A stretch of 64,000 nucleotides of DNA. It comes from Heliocidaris erythrogramma. Taxonomy: Eukaryota; Echinodermata; Echinoidea; Camarodonta; Echinometridae. Below, piece by piece: positions 34,614 to 46,419 of this stretch. The DNA lies in NCBI GenBank assembly GCA_025617745.1, contig CM046861.1, positions 15,009,563-15,073,562 of the forward strand, in the 5' to 3' direction. The notes under the pieces were generated by a model. It did no database searches. It was not told the DNA's origin and saw only the letters and a list, made by a program, of their open reading frames with translations. A program made the translations under genes and the position numbers. Every line of letters starts with the position of its first letter. Position 1 is the stretch's first letter.

Positions 34614-35199
34614 ATCTGTTTTTCAAGAGTAACATGGTGTGCGTATTGAACATGGAAATTAGATGGTCATTTATTTCTTTTATTATTTCTTCTTTTGTGG
34701 GGTGTAGTGGTAAAAAGTTAATAGTATCTATTTCTCCAGTGTAAATTCAATAATTTACCTCTTGAATAGGGATTGAAATTAATAATGTATGATTCATTTA
34801 TATTGAAATTCATTTTTTTAATGCATGTACATATTTGTACTACTGTCAAGAAAAGAATGATATTATTTGACCATGACAAGTCAGTTGTAATAGAACTCAT
34901 GAAAGAGTATGACTGCAGATAAATGATGGGTTTATTTAAGAAGTAATACAATGTCTAAACATCTCTAAAGACTGTTATCATTTCTGCATGTACAAAAATA
35001 TTCATTAAAAAGTGAGAAAATCTAACTATTCCCGAATTGACGTGTGCATAAAATTGCACCTTAAATCTTGATTGTAAGAAAGATAATTGTTATTGAAAAT
35101 TTGCATGTGAACATGATAAAGGTCCTCTCACGTTTGTTTTTTCATACTCCAAACAGTACGACATTTAAATTTCAATATTATTAATAACACTTTTCAGGG
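34614..35199. other. Non-coding interval, nothing recognised
   Basis: AT-rich, no supported feature. Confidence 0.5.
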
Positions 35200-35406
35200 A
35201 TGAACTCTAGCATAAGGTTTTATTTCCTTTTTAGTTCACTCCATCACTCTCATATCCAATAGGTTTTTTTTTTTTCTCGTCGTTGTTAACCTTCTATTAT
35301 GTATGTATGTCATTCTTTATGATGTGTTTATGTATTTGTCAATATGTTATTGTATTGCATTTTTATGATGAGTGTAAATAAAATGAACTTGAACTTGAAC
35401 TTGAAC
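35200..35406 (+). mobile_element. 3' tail of a CR1/L2-like LINE
   Basis: The sequence ends gtgtaaataaaatgaactt followed by repeats of GAACTT (35385-35406). Tandem hexamer tails after an AATAAA-like stretch are usual for CR1/L2-type LINEs. No coding part remains. Confidence 0.6.
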
Positions 35407-35449
35407 GTTATATCAATGACATGAACCATATGGGGATGGGGGTGTGATC

Positions 35450-35900
35450 GAGGTGCGTGTTTTTTTTTTTTTTGTTTTTTTTTTTTTGGGGGGGGGGGTT
35501 AGCCAGCCCTCCAAGATTTTTTTCCCCTGCAAAATGAACCAGGACGTGTGATCGAGGTGTGTGTATGAGAGAGAGAGAGGGAGAGAAAGGTGAAAGAAGA
35601 TTTGATGAAAATGGGGGAGGGGAATTTTTTTTAGCTAGCCCTTCGAGAATTTTTTTTTCCTCCTCCAAAATTAGGGGGTGGGGCGGGGGTTACCAGATTT
35701 GATGAGGTCCAGTTTTCCTCCATAATTCTCTGACAAGCAAAATACGAATTTCAAAAAAGGTTATATGTTATAAAAGAAAGGGGTGGCACACTTAAATAGG
35801 CTTATACTTGTCTTTCAAAAAAAAATAGACGGGGGGGGAGGGGGTCAAAAGCTGTTAGGGGGCAGTCTGTCCCCCTTGCCCACCCCCACCCCGGGTATGC
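35450..35900. repeat. hAT-like miniature remnants rich in poly(T), poly(G) and (GA)n
   Basis: Includes the word attctctgacaagcaaaa (about 35726-35743), which recurs at 42675-42697 (inverted) and 49937-49960, always near a poly(G)/poly(C) run and a GGCGGAT-type end. The three are taken as one miniature family. Confidence 0.5.
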
Positions 35901-37227
35901 TAGTGGGGGGGGTGAGAAAGAGGGAAAGAAAGTAAAGAATAAAAATGTAATAGTTTTCGGGTCAACTAAAATGGCCGAATTTTCAAGGTTCATAATTCTC
36001 TTTGAAAGGTACAATTATAAGATTCACAAATTGGTATCAATGCGAAAGTTGCCCCTCAAGAAAATCAAAGGATACCTCTTCTTCTACACCGGATGATATT
36101 TTATTCTTACCTTAATTTGGCCTTCAATTAGTATACACACTCCCCCTCCCCCCCCCCCCCCCCTTTTTTTTTTTAAATAACATTATCCTACTGGTCAAAG
36201 ATAGTAAATTTATTAAAAAGTAATTAGAAAAATTACTTATTATGAATGTAAAAGTTTTTTCTCTTAATTCATGAGATGTGATAAATTTAATGTGAACAAC
36301 ATGTATTTATATTCTTCATAACTACGGTATACAACTCATTGAACTCGACCAAGTAACGTTATTTAAGTGGAACGACGTTAACCCTTTTGTGCTGACTGAT
36401 CACATGTTGGGACCTAATTATCATAAAGATTTTAATGATACCATATGAATGACGCCCATTCGTCAATTATCGATGCGCCGTCATTAGCCAAGTGATGAAT
36501 ACATTAGCATACATGAATAGATTAGGCGGATTTGACTTTTCTTAATGCGCATGCGTGACACTGATCCACATTTATATTTTACCTGTGTGTAAAGCATATA
36601 CACTGTAGGGGAGCATCGTACAAAATGAATAATGCATCGGGGGCTTCGGGCTCGTTCAAATCGTGCCCAAATGTTACAGCGTAATGGCGGCCGCTTTAGG
36701 GGCTTGACTTTACCACAGAAACGTGTGTTAATATTGCGTTTCGGCTTGTGTTTAACATCAATAAACAGGCCGTTTTGAAACAAAATGGGCCAGAATTCTA
36801 CAAAACAAGCAGTCATAGCTTCATATACAGCAGAGCCTTTGGGTTTTCTATATATATTTTTCTTTTTAACTGAATTAAACCCGTGTAAACTAAAAAAGAT
36901 TAAAAGATTTTAAAAGTTGAGATTTATGGATTTTCGTGATTAATGTACATGGTTCTATGGTGGAAATTTGTGGTCGGGTGATGCGCGCGCGCGGAAAGTT
37001 AAACTCGCGCAATGCAACACACTTTTCGGTATATGTAACGTTAAATTAGTTGAATGATCGATCGCCTCATTCAGCCGCAGCACAACAGTCCAAATCCAGC
37101 CGAGCAAGCTCTAGCTCGACTCGAGCTCGGTATGCAAATAGGGGGCAGAGCTAAAGGCTATGATAATAAGACGGCCAATCAGCGACCTTCTTATATCCCG
37201 TACTTGACACAGAAAGCATTGCGTCCA
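35901..37227. other. Non-coding interval, nothing recognised
   Basis: Contains a poly(C) run near 36145-36162 and a GC-rich patch with gcgcgcgcgc near 36985. No supported gene. Confidence 0.45.
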
Positions 37228-37735
37228 CGAAATGAATTTCGTTACAACGAAAGCCATTTCGTATGGTACGATATAAATTTCGTGTACGGAATTGCGTTTC
37301 GTACCATACGAAATGGATTTCGTTCAACGAAAGCCATTTCGTATGTACGAAATGTATTTCGTGTACGGAATTGCGTTAGGTACACACAAAATAGAATTCG
37401 TTCAACGAAAGCCATTTCGTATGGTACGAAATGTATTTCGTGTACGGAATTGCGTTATAGGTACCACACAAAAAGGATTTCGTTCAACGAAAGCCATTTC
37501 GTATGGTACGAAATGTATTTCGTGTACGGAATTGCGTTAGGTACAAACAAAATAGAATTCGTTCAACGAAAGCCATTTCGTATGGTACGAAATGTATTTC
37601 GTGTACGGAATTGCGTTATAGGTACCACACAAAATGGATTTCGTTCAACGAAAGCCATTTCGTGTGGTACGAAACAAATTTCGTGAACGGAATTGCATTT
37701 TGTACAAAACAAAGTGGATTTCGTACGAAAATGGT
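37228..37735 (+). repeat. Palindrome-rich ~80 bp satellite (TTCGT/ACGAA)
   Basis: Units of 79-81 bp begin at about 37238, 37316, 37396, 37477, 37556 and 37637. Two subtypes alternate (one with ggtacaca..aaaatagaattc, one with gttataggtaccacac), giving a ~160 bp higher-order unit. Each unit contains perfect inverted repeats such as CATTTCGTA-tgg-TACGAAATG and TTTCGTT-caACGAAA. The plus strand stays open for 210 codons (37054-37686) through the array, but the peptide is only a reading of the repeat. Confidence 0.88.
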
Positions 37736-38085
37736 GTAAATTAACAAGGACGGACTTTACAAGCGGACATTCGGCGCCCCATATTCCAGGGCTTCGTACT
37801 TAGGGTATCGTGGAGACAGTACAAGAACTGTGCAACATTATAAGCGTCAGTGGAGTGCATGTCGAACAACATCGCACTAGTTCTAATAGTAATACGAACA
37901 AGTCATCGACGTCCGAAATTGAGAAGACTGCGCGCACTGTCTGACTTCTAGCAGGATTACGTACGGTACTTCCAAAATCTTGTGAGGCAGTCGTGTTTAA
38001 ACTTAAAGAGCACTGTATGATGAAGCTGGAATATTATGTACACTTGGGCCCATACCTCACGTTTTTGTAATAGGTGTGTAATTCA
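37736..38085. other. Non-coding interval, nothing recognised
   Basis: No supported feature. Confidence 0.5.
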
Positions 38086-39290
38086 CAGTATAACAACTAC
38101 GGAAGTATAATTCACAAATTACCAAAAAACAGGACATCTTTTCGTGACAAACGAACACTCAAGTTAGGATCACGAGCTTTCTCACACTACAAAATGCTAC
38201 TTCCGGGTTCACTATCAAGTAAATCTCTGGTTTCAAATGTCTTTTTGTCTTTTAATCAGTTTGGCGAAAAGATATTACTCCCCAATTATCTTATTTTCCC
38301 CTGTTCGACCTCTCTCCGTTTACCTAGATTCACTTAAACTATTTCAGTCTTTAGAAAAACAAATCACAACAAACCATTCTAAAAAGTAATATACACAACA
38401 AAACAGAGTGCCAGGTAGTCAGACTATGACAATGTAAACAAAACAGCATTCATATTGATTATTGTCACTGCAATACTTATTTAGGAACTGACACAGAGTT
38501 ATAATAACTCACCTATTCCCCATTCACTGCATAGTAATGTAATGCACTTATCGTTTTATATCTGTAGACAGGGTTATCTTGGCGTTTCACAATGTAATAT
38601 CGTACCGATTATCCTGGTTTCATGGGTAATATACATCATTAGTTTGTCATTATGTTTTTAGAAACTGGGATTCCCACCAACCTCTGACACAGACAGGCAG
38701 AATGAGATGTGATCGTCCTGATATTTATCGCCCAATAAAAACACGGTCTTATATAAATGCAAACTGAAAATCACATGTGGGGTGTATAGCAAGTATTTTC
38801 TATGTCAACAGTAAAATTGCCTCTAGCATATTATGGTAAAAATCATCACATATTTGTACTTGATACTATATTATAATACTAAATTATGTTATACTAAATT
38901 ACACTATGCATGAATGTCTAGACGTCAATAAGAAGAAGTCGTTCAAAAAAGTGACTCCGATATTTGTTCACTTTTTTCTCATTGGCTGCTTATTCTTCTG
39001 ATATCATGGCTCAAGATACAGTATAGACTAGTGTGGTGTAGCCATTTGCAGATGTTCCACTGATCTGACGGGACCCATCCAAATCAGTGAGGCTTTTAGT
39101 AGGGGCAGATATTGCTATATTATTTTTGTTCCGGAGATTCATTCTCCACGTCACAGAATTCATTATTCATAATGGATGATCATGAAGAGAGCTATTTTAT
39201 TAATTGGAGTCACGGGCTGGCTTTTTGGTTATGGCAGTGGTTGTGAACCATCATCATCCGCCATCCTAATAAAAAGTACTTTAAAGGGGA
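38086..39290 (+). repeat. Large unclassified dispersed repeat, copy A
   Basis: Landmarks caggacatctttt, cttccgggttcac, gattcccaccaacctctgac, tcgcccaataaaa, acatgtggggtgtatagcaa and ctgcttattcttctgatatc occur in the same order at 48.2-48.9 kb and partly at 55.5-56.1 kb. The family continues beyond a nested MITE to about 39910. No coding capacity or terminal repeats were seen, so its class is unknown. Confidence 0.7.
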
Positions 39291-39294
39291 AGTC

Positions 39295-39673
39295 CAGTCC
39301 AAAAATAACTTGGTTTTAATGAAAACAGAAAAAATAGGCCTACAGATCAAAAAAAGTTTGAGGAAACCGGACAACTAATAAGAAAGTTATGAGTTTTTTA
39401 GTGGCATGAAAACCGTGGGAAACAATGAAAATCTCTAGACAAATTGGCAACTAAGTCATGAGTTTGCGATGTCATAGTTACACAACTCACCAAAGTATTT
39501 TGTTAACATTCATAATCCAAATTTTATTTTTTTGTCCAAGAATATGATTTCCTCATGACTTGAACCAACTTACATTTATAGTAATATGTTTTTGCATGTA
39601 TACACTAATACAGAGTAAATAATTTTCTGTAAAAATCACGAAAATATGAATATTTTTGGACTGGACTTCCCCT
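39295..39673. mobile_element. piggyBac-like MITE with TTAA flanks
   Basis: Perfect inverted ends AGGGGAAGTCCAGTCCAAAA and its complement bound a 379 bp non-coding element. TTAA stands on both sides (39291-39294 and 39674-39677), the target duplication of piggyBac-type elements. It lies inside the large dispersed repeat. Confidence 0.82.
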
Positions 39674-41338
39674 TTAATATCAGCTTGCTATACATGTATA
39701 GTCAGTCACAAGAAAGCATCAGCCAAAGTTGTCGAGAATAATTGTTTATCGAATGAATTCAGTTTAAATCAAAATCGACAAAAGGCATTGTCACGAGAAA
39801 ACATGAACTTTAAATTCATGAACAGTACGTGGGAATACAGAAGAAATATTCATTAGTACAATTCTTTCCACACAACGCAAAATTTTTACCAGATACAATT
39901 TGTGTAAATAGGGAATAAGCTGCAATCCTTGACAGTAACAGAAACAAAACATGAATTTAATACTTGAGAACGGCCTTTTTTCACGTTGACAAATGTCTTT
40001 GATGCATAGTCTCATATTACCTGCATGTGCAAATAATAAAAATAATAATGCTGTTGAATGTATATACTTCTGATTTTAGTATTTTCAATTTTTCTTGCTC
40101 TAAGTTACGCACACACACACACACAAACACACCCACACACACACGTTTATGGTATGAATCGAATATCTGTAAATTACTACATAATTATTAACATTAGTCC
40201 TGCATGGTATTGATCATCCTGAGTGTCACATGTGAAATGGGATTGTATTTACTATCCTCTTTTCTCTCCTCTTTCCTCCTCTTTTCTCCTGTTTTATCTA
40301 TACATATATATAGATGGATAGATTGAGAGTGGAATGAAGAGTCTTTTGGGCCATTGGTGGTGGAGCATGTAGTGCAAATGGAAGGGCTTTTGTTTGTGAT
40401 AAGGTGCATTTTGTGCATTCCTCATTTTATTCATATGAATATTTTTGGACTGGACTTCCCCTTTAATATCAGCTTTCTATACATGTATAGTCAGTCACAA
40501 GAAAACATCAGCCAAAGTTGTCGAGAATAATTGTTTATCGAATGAATTCAGTTTAAATCAAACACACACACACACACATACACGTTTATGGTATGAATCG
40601 AATACTCATATTTATATATCTGTAAATTACTACATAATTATTAACATTAGTCCTGCATGGTATTGATCATCCTGAGTGTCACATGTGAAATGGGATTGTA
40701 TTTACTATCCTCTTTTCTCTCCTCTTTCCTCCTCTTTTCTCCTGTTTTATCTATACATATATATAGATGGATAGATTGAGAGTGGAATGAAGAGTCTTTT
40801 GGGCCATTGGTGGTGGAGCATGTAGTGCAAATGGAAGGGCTTTTGTTTGTGATAAGGTGCATTTTGTGCATTCCTCATTTTATTCATATGAATATTTTTG
40901 GACTGGACTTCCCCTTTAATATCAGCTTTCTATACATGTATAGTCAGTCACAAGAAAACATCAGCCAAAGTTGTCGAGAATAATTGTTTATCGAATGAAT
41001 TCAGTTTAAATCAAACACACACACACACACATACACGTTTATGGTATGAATCGAATACTCATATTTATATATCTGTAAATTACTACATAATTATTAACAT
41101 TAGTCCTGCATGGTATTGATCATCCTAGGTGTCACATGTGAAATGGGATTGTATTTACTATCCTCTTTTCTCTCCTCTTTCCTCCTCTTTCCTCCTGTTT
41201 TATCTATACATATATATAGATGGATAGATTGAGAGTGGAATGAAGAGTCTTTTGTGCCATTGGTGGTGGAGCATGTAGTGCAAATGGAAGGGCTATTGTT
41301 TGTGATAAGGTGCATTTTGTGCATTCCTCATTTTATTC
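39647..41338 (+). repeat. Three-copy tandem duplication, the last two with a 453 bp unit
   Basis: Copy 1 (about 39647-40435) carries about 330 bp that copies 2 and 3 lack. Copies 2 (40436-40888) and 3 (40889-41338) are 453 bp apart and nearly identical, sharing a 14 bp insertion (actcatatttatat) and (CA)n. Each starts inside the right end of the piggyBac-like MITE. The order suggests duplication, internal deletion, then a second recent duplication. Confidence 0.88.
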
Positions 41339-42398
41339 AGCCCAGGATAGGCTTTATGTGAGTGTATTGTTTATTCCTTTCGGTCAGGAGGGTTCTTTTG
41401 TATATACTCAGATTTAGAATTGCAGGTGTAAAAAAAAATGCAAATTAAGCTTGCCTATGCTCTCTGGTTGTAGCAGGCAAGTGGTAGAGAGTATTGGCAA
41501 AGAGTTTAAATACGAAGAGTGCTCAGTGCCGAAATAAAGCACGCGTATATATTGTGGTACATGTTGATCGGCCCAGGGGGAAGGCTATAGTCTTAATCAA
41601 GATGTTTGTATTTTTGTATTTTCCTTATTTTTTCTTCTTTTTCTGGACAGCGCTTTTGCCTTTTGGTAAAGCCGTAACTAAAGGGCATAATCTTGATATT
41701 GTCCCTTCAAATACAAACTTATGTCCCAAAACAGATAAGAATCATTTTTCTATTTTTTTTCAAAATAGAATGCATTTAATGATTTTTTTGTTCGTTAGGC
41801 TTGAGTCTCCCCCCTCTCCCTGCATTCCTGGATACGCCACCAATATAACCAACTTACGGTAAGTTATTTGTAATATTCTGCTGTAGAAATGTGAGACGAC
41901 AGGCGAAGATAGAAAACAGTATAGAGGCTTGCTCCGAAGCCATCACCAACGCAATAGGGCATTTACCGATTGTACGAAAAGGGGATGGCCTCCTTGTTTT
42001 GAATTGAATTAACTAGTAACCAACAATATAGCAGGTGATGATATAATTTATTTATTACTATTCCTATTCTGTCTTTGTAGGAATATCCCATTACTTTTGC
42101 TCCATCTCTCTTTGTCCCCCCCCCCCCCCCTCATTTTTCTCATACTCTCTTTTCTCTCTTACAACCACCGATCTGTAAAAAATGACTCCAATAGAATGGA
42201 GGAAAAAATAATGATCTCTTATTTGTTTTATTTGTGTTTTTATTAGGAAATCAACAGAAATCACAGCAATTACATGTGATTTACATGATTAAAATCAAAA
42301 TCATTGAGCAAACCCCCCCCCCCCCAATCTTTCAATTTAATGAGATCGACTACCAACACTATGCAATCATATTCTTCACATCCATGACAGAATAGCAG
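41339..42398. other. Non-coding interval, nothing recognised
   Basis: A 122-codon frame at 41494-41862 is compositionally biased and has no domain. Poly(C) runs lie near 42117-42130 and 42311-42325. Confidence 0.45.
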
Positions 42399-42790
42399 GG
42401 GCGGATCAAGAGGGGGCGAATCGGCCGCGGCCCCCTTCTTGAAACCCAAGTTGGCTTATACGGGCTCTTGCATATAAATTGTGAAAAAACCCGGATCGAG
42501 CACCAAATTTAGTTTGGAAGCCCAAGAGCCTAACAATGTCGTTCTATTAACCTTCCGAGAAAAAACATGTAAAAAGGCCCACTGACTGACGTGACAGTCC
42601 GGGCATGGATCAGTGGCGGATTTAGGAGGCTTTTAAATAAAATTGTATCCCCCTTTTAGAACTGATAACTTTTTTTGCTTGTCAGAGAATTATGGAGGAA
42701 AACTGGACTAATAATATCTGATACCCTACACACCCCTCCACTGAGCGACTTTTGGAGGGCTGGCGAGAAGAAAAAAATTTGCCACCATTT
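42399..42790. mobile_element. hAT-like miniature remnants (CAGGGGCGGAT and CAGTGGCGGAT ends)
   Basis: Two hAT-type starts occur, caggggcggatc near 42401 and cagtggcggattt at 42611. The second contains the gcttgtcagagaat word (about 42678-42691) shared, inverted, with 35.7 and 49.9 kb. Confidence 0.5.
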
Positions 42791-43043
42791 TTCAAAATTT
42801 TGATTTAATTCTGCGGGAATTATAATCATTCAAAAATTCCCGTTTTTGCATGTTAACCTATTCGAGCTGGAAGGCCAAAAGCATGCATATTCCCGGGGAT
42901 TTATGCGGGGTCCCTTGCACACTTTGAGCCTTCATTAAGCCTATTCAGAGTCTCAAATTACATGTAAGCTACATTTGCACTAAATTCAAGGTAATACTAG
43001 GGGAACTATAATCATTTTTAAAATCCATGTTTTCACGTGTTAA

Positions 43044-43697
43044 CCCTAACTAGGCCGGGGGGGGCCTGGGAGGCCCCCCCCCCCCCTCATGTGGATCGGT
43101 TATACTGTTCTGGTGTCAGATTACAATTATTGATCACATGTCAAGCAAAATGATCAAATTCTCCATTCATGTGTGTATTAGCCTATGGCAAAAAAGTAAC
43201 CAATCCTAGTAATCATTACAATTTCTTGTTTATTATAAAATTATTCATTTAACAAATATGCTTTATGGTTGGCAAACAATAGAATACATTAAAATTAAAA
43301 AACAAAAAAATACATAAGATTAAAAACAAAGAAATACATAAGAATAAAAACAAAGAAATACATTATTGGCTTGTGTATTTTCTTCTTTTTATGTATTTTT
43401 GAGTCTTAGAGGTCCAGTTACAGCCAATATTCAATCCGTTTTCATCTTCATATAGCAAAATTTACCATTTTGAAAAAAAAAAGGGAAAAAATTTGCATAT
43501 TATGTAATAAAATAATTAATAAAAAAAAATGAACAAGAATATTGAGAGAATTACACCGGGATTGTGTTCTACACAAGTTAATCTACATCCGTGCCAAATT
43601 TCATGCGCGCAGAGTCAACCATTGCCGAGATCTTATGGGCCCCCCCCCCCCCCCCCCCGGCCATAAGAACTCCCAAAATACCCCGGCCTAGTTAGGG
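43044..43697. mobile_element. piggyBac-like MITE, 654 bp, with TTAA flanks
   Basis: Inverted ends CCCTAACTAGGCCGGGG and its complement are perfect, and TTAA stands at 43040-43043 and 43698-43701. The interior is AT-rich with poly(C) runs just inside both ends and has no frame. The CCCTAAC start and TTAA target point to piggyBac. Confidence 0.85.
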
Positions 43698-43702
43698 TTA
43701 AC

Positions 43703-44230
43703 CCTATGGCAGATGACTCTGTCAAAAAGCAGGCATGATCCAAGGGATTCATATCGGCATTTATTGACAAAAAAGGTTCAAGAAATGTTTTTTTTAACTA
43801 TCCATCCTTTTGCTCGTGCAAAAATCAGACTTGAAAAAGATAGAGTAAGATATGAAATATCAAGAAAAAGTGAGACATATTTTCACGTGTTATACCTATA
43901 GAGAACGTATTTTTCCGAGTTTTTAACACAGTAAATTATGCCTCCAAAATGTACTACGGAAGTAGGTCAGAGTAATCTGTCTTGATACTATTTAAAGTCT
44001 TTGGTATTGGGCAGATACACCCAACCAGGTAAAGAGGGAGGACCTGCCTTTGCAGGGCTTCTCAAGCAGTTTTGTATGTACTTTGAATTGAACACTGGCA
44101 GTAAAGAAATTGCCGTTTGTCAAAAGTATTGTAGACTTGACTGGTTATTTTCTGAAGGGGTGTTGACCGCCATTTCGCATGAGCATGAGCATGAGCAGAG
44201 AGTTTTGGTTCATTAAATCAAGCACCACCG
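43703..44230. other. Non-coding interval, nothing recognised
   Basis: No supported feature; gagcatgagcatgagc near 44179 is a minor repeat. Confidence 0.5.
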
Positions 44231-45757
44231 CACAGTGGGCCAGGGCTAAACCAAAGTGCGCCAAAAGTCATTTTGGGCAATTTGTGTTTTTTAATTTTTG
44301 TCATGCCCTGTTGAAAGACACTACTTTGAAGAATATTTCAGTAAAATATGTAACTCTGGTATGTACATTAAGGGTGTATATTTCCTACTTCAAGCCGCAA
44401 AATTCAACATATTGCGAGTTTCAGTGCAAATTGTGACCAATTTAATAAATAAGTTATTTCAACATGTAGTTTTTAGGTTTTCGATCTATAATTGCTCCCA
44501 CATATTCCTGAGAGTTCATTTCACTGTATGAATGGGGTAAAAGTGGAAAGAAACGCAATCTTCGTGAGTATAATAGGGTATTTATCCTAGAAAATAGGCT
44601 GATTATTCGTGTTTTTTATAAATCCATATGAAACGTTTAGATTTCCACGGATTTCCAATTAAATTTTATTACCAACATTTTCCCTGATGTCTCTGATACC
44701 AGATTTGGCTGCCACCTTCTGCCCCTTTTTATGTTAGAGCCGATTTTCCCTGACACATTACCCGGAAAATATGTTTATTTTGGACCGCGCGGCCGCTGAA
44801 GGATTCTCTATCATCATACGCCGCCGCATGGGGGCGCGCATGACTTTTTTTTTTTTACACGGCAAGGTCCCATCTTTTGATTAACACTGATACGAAGTAA
44901 ACAAGATAATAAATTATAGGGCTTTGGAGAAAGTATGATTTGTATCATAATTTGTCCAACACCAAAACCAAGCTCTCAAAATGTTCTCTACCATTTTTTT
45001 TTTTAACAGACCCAACATTCTGAGTAATTCACAATGGCTTCAGTGAATATTTCAAGGCGAAGGCTTTTCGAAATAATTCACTCTTCTGACAGTATAAACA
45101 ATAGAGCAAAAGGACTTAAAATATACATGGACTTTATCAGTCAGTATTATGATTTTGACAACTAGATAGTACCTACAGATTTATTTCTTAGTGATACAGG
45201 TACGTTTCTCTTTAGCAAAATTATCAAGGCTAAAGAGGGTGCTCTTTCATTTTTTAAAACCTCATTTAATAACTCATTTTCAGCCAGCTGAATATTATTA
45301 TTTTATTAGTATATGCATTATTAAAGTTCTATTTCAAGTAATGAGTTCATACATTACAATACATTTCAAATTTTAAATTTCTCATTATTACAAATATGTC
45401 CCAGTACGGCGCCCTCCCCCTCTCCCCCCCCCCCCCCTGTTTAAGTCACTCTTACGTACCATATGCCTGAGCTTTAAGTTAACACAGTTTTCACCTTTTG
45501 ATATAAAGGCATAGAGATTGCATTATCCATTTTCTGAGATATGAAAATCATTGTAATGCGAGAAATAAGTTATTTTCCATTGGATTTTGCAGCCAATCAG
45601 AAATCGGGATTTTAATGACGTCATAGGTATTTGAAAATATTTTCATTAGATTTTACGGGTCTGAATACCCATAAACCCATCATCTAAGTTTAAATTTTCA
45701 GTGAAACTCAGTGAATATGAATTTTGGCGCACTTTGGAGCCATTCTGGCCCACTGTG
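44231..45757. mobile_element. 1.5 kb non-autonomous TIR DNA transposon
   Basis: The ends CACAGTGGGCCAG...CCAAAGTGCGCCAAAA (44231-44269) and their complement at 45719-45757 form imperfect inverted repeats of about 39 bp with about 32 matches. No transposase frame lies between. The CACAGTGGG start fits either hAT (CAGTGG) or a CMC/Chapaev-like end; flanks do not give a clear target duplication. Confidence 0.75.
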
Positions 45758-46419
45758 CACCGGTGAGTTATTTTTGTACTTTTTAAAGCACCACTGGTGA
45801 GTTAGCTTTGTCCCTTTTAAATAATCAAAAGTAATAAGAGATAAATGTATTGGTACTTTGAATAAGTCTATACGCTGTAACCAGTGTATCAATATTTGAG
45901 TTAAAGTGCGTAATTAAGATATGTGTTGGATAATTGTTAATGAAATTTCAAAAAGTGAAATAATTTCAGAAAGTGAACCACTTCCAGTTCCTTGATTTAA
46001 CTTTCAAAGAGATTTGTGTGACTAACAAATTATTGCAACGTAAAAACAGTAATAATTATGTTTACCATGTCCTGTGCAAGGAATTATTGCGCGATAAAAA
46101 TTGTAAAAGGAACCACATAGTAGAAAATGATTTTGGACTCATTTAATTATAGATGGCACATAGCCTGGGGTAAGATTCCCGTCCAACCCGTCTTGATGAG
46201 GTCCAGAGAGATACGAGTTTGATACGACGTACTCGAAGTCATGATCAACGGATCATCAGCTCAGTGAGGCAGGAGATGAACAATACGCGGTGATGTATTT
46301 GCGCGTTTACATCACACTTTTGAGAATGTTGAACGATGAACATTTTGTGGAGCTTTACATGTATGATTAGTGTTGAACATTGAGTAATTCACGTAACTTT
46401 ACATGCATTGCATTATAGC
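45758..46419. other. Non-coding interval, nothing recognised
   Basis: No supported feature. Confidence 0.5.

Noticed and set aside
37054-37686. 210-codon frame as a protein gene
   Set aside because: It is the translation of the palindromic 80 bp satellite; no domain, and the frame survives only through the repeat.
40194-41324. Three similar 74-codon frames on the minus strand as a gene family
   Set aside because: They are shadows of the 453 bp tandem duplication, with no domain or codon signal.
41494-41862. 122-codon frame as a gene
   Set aside because: Biased Phe/Lys composition, no domain, and no splice or promoter context.
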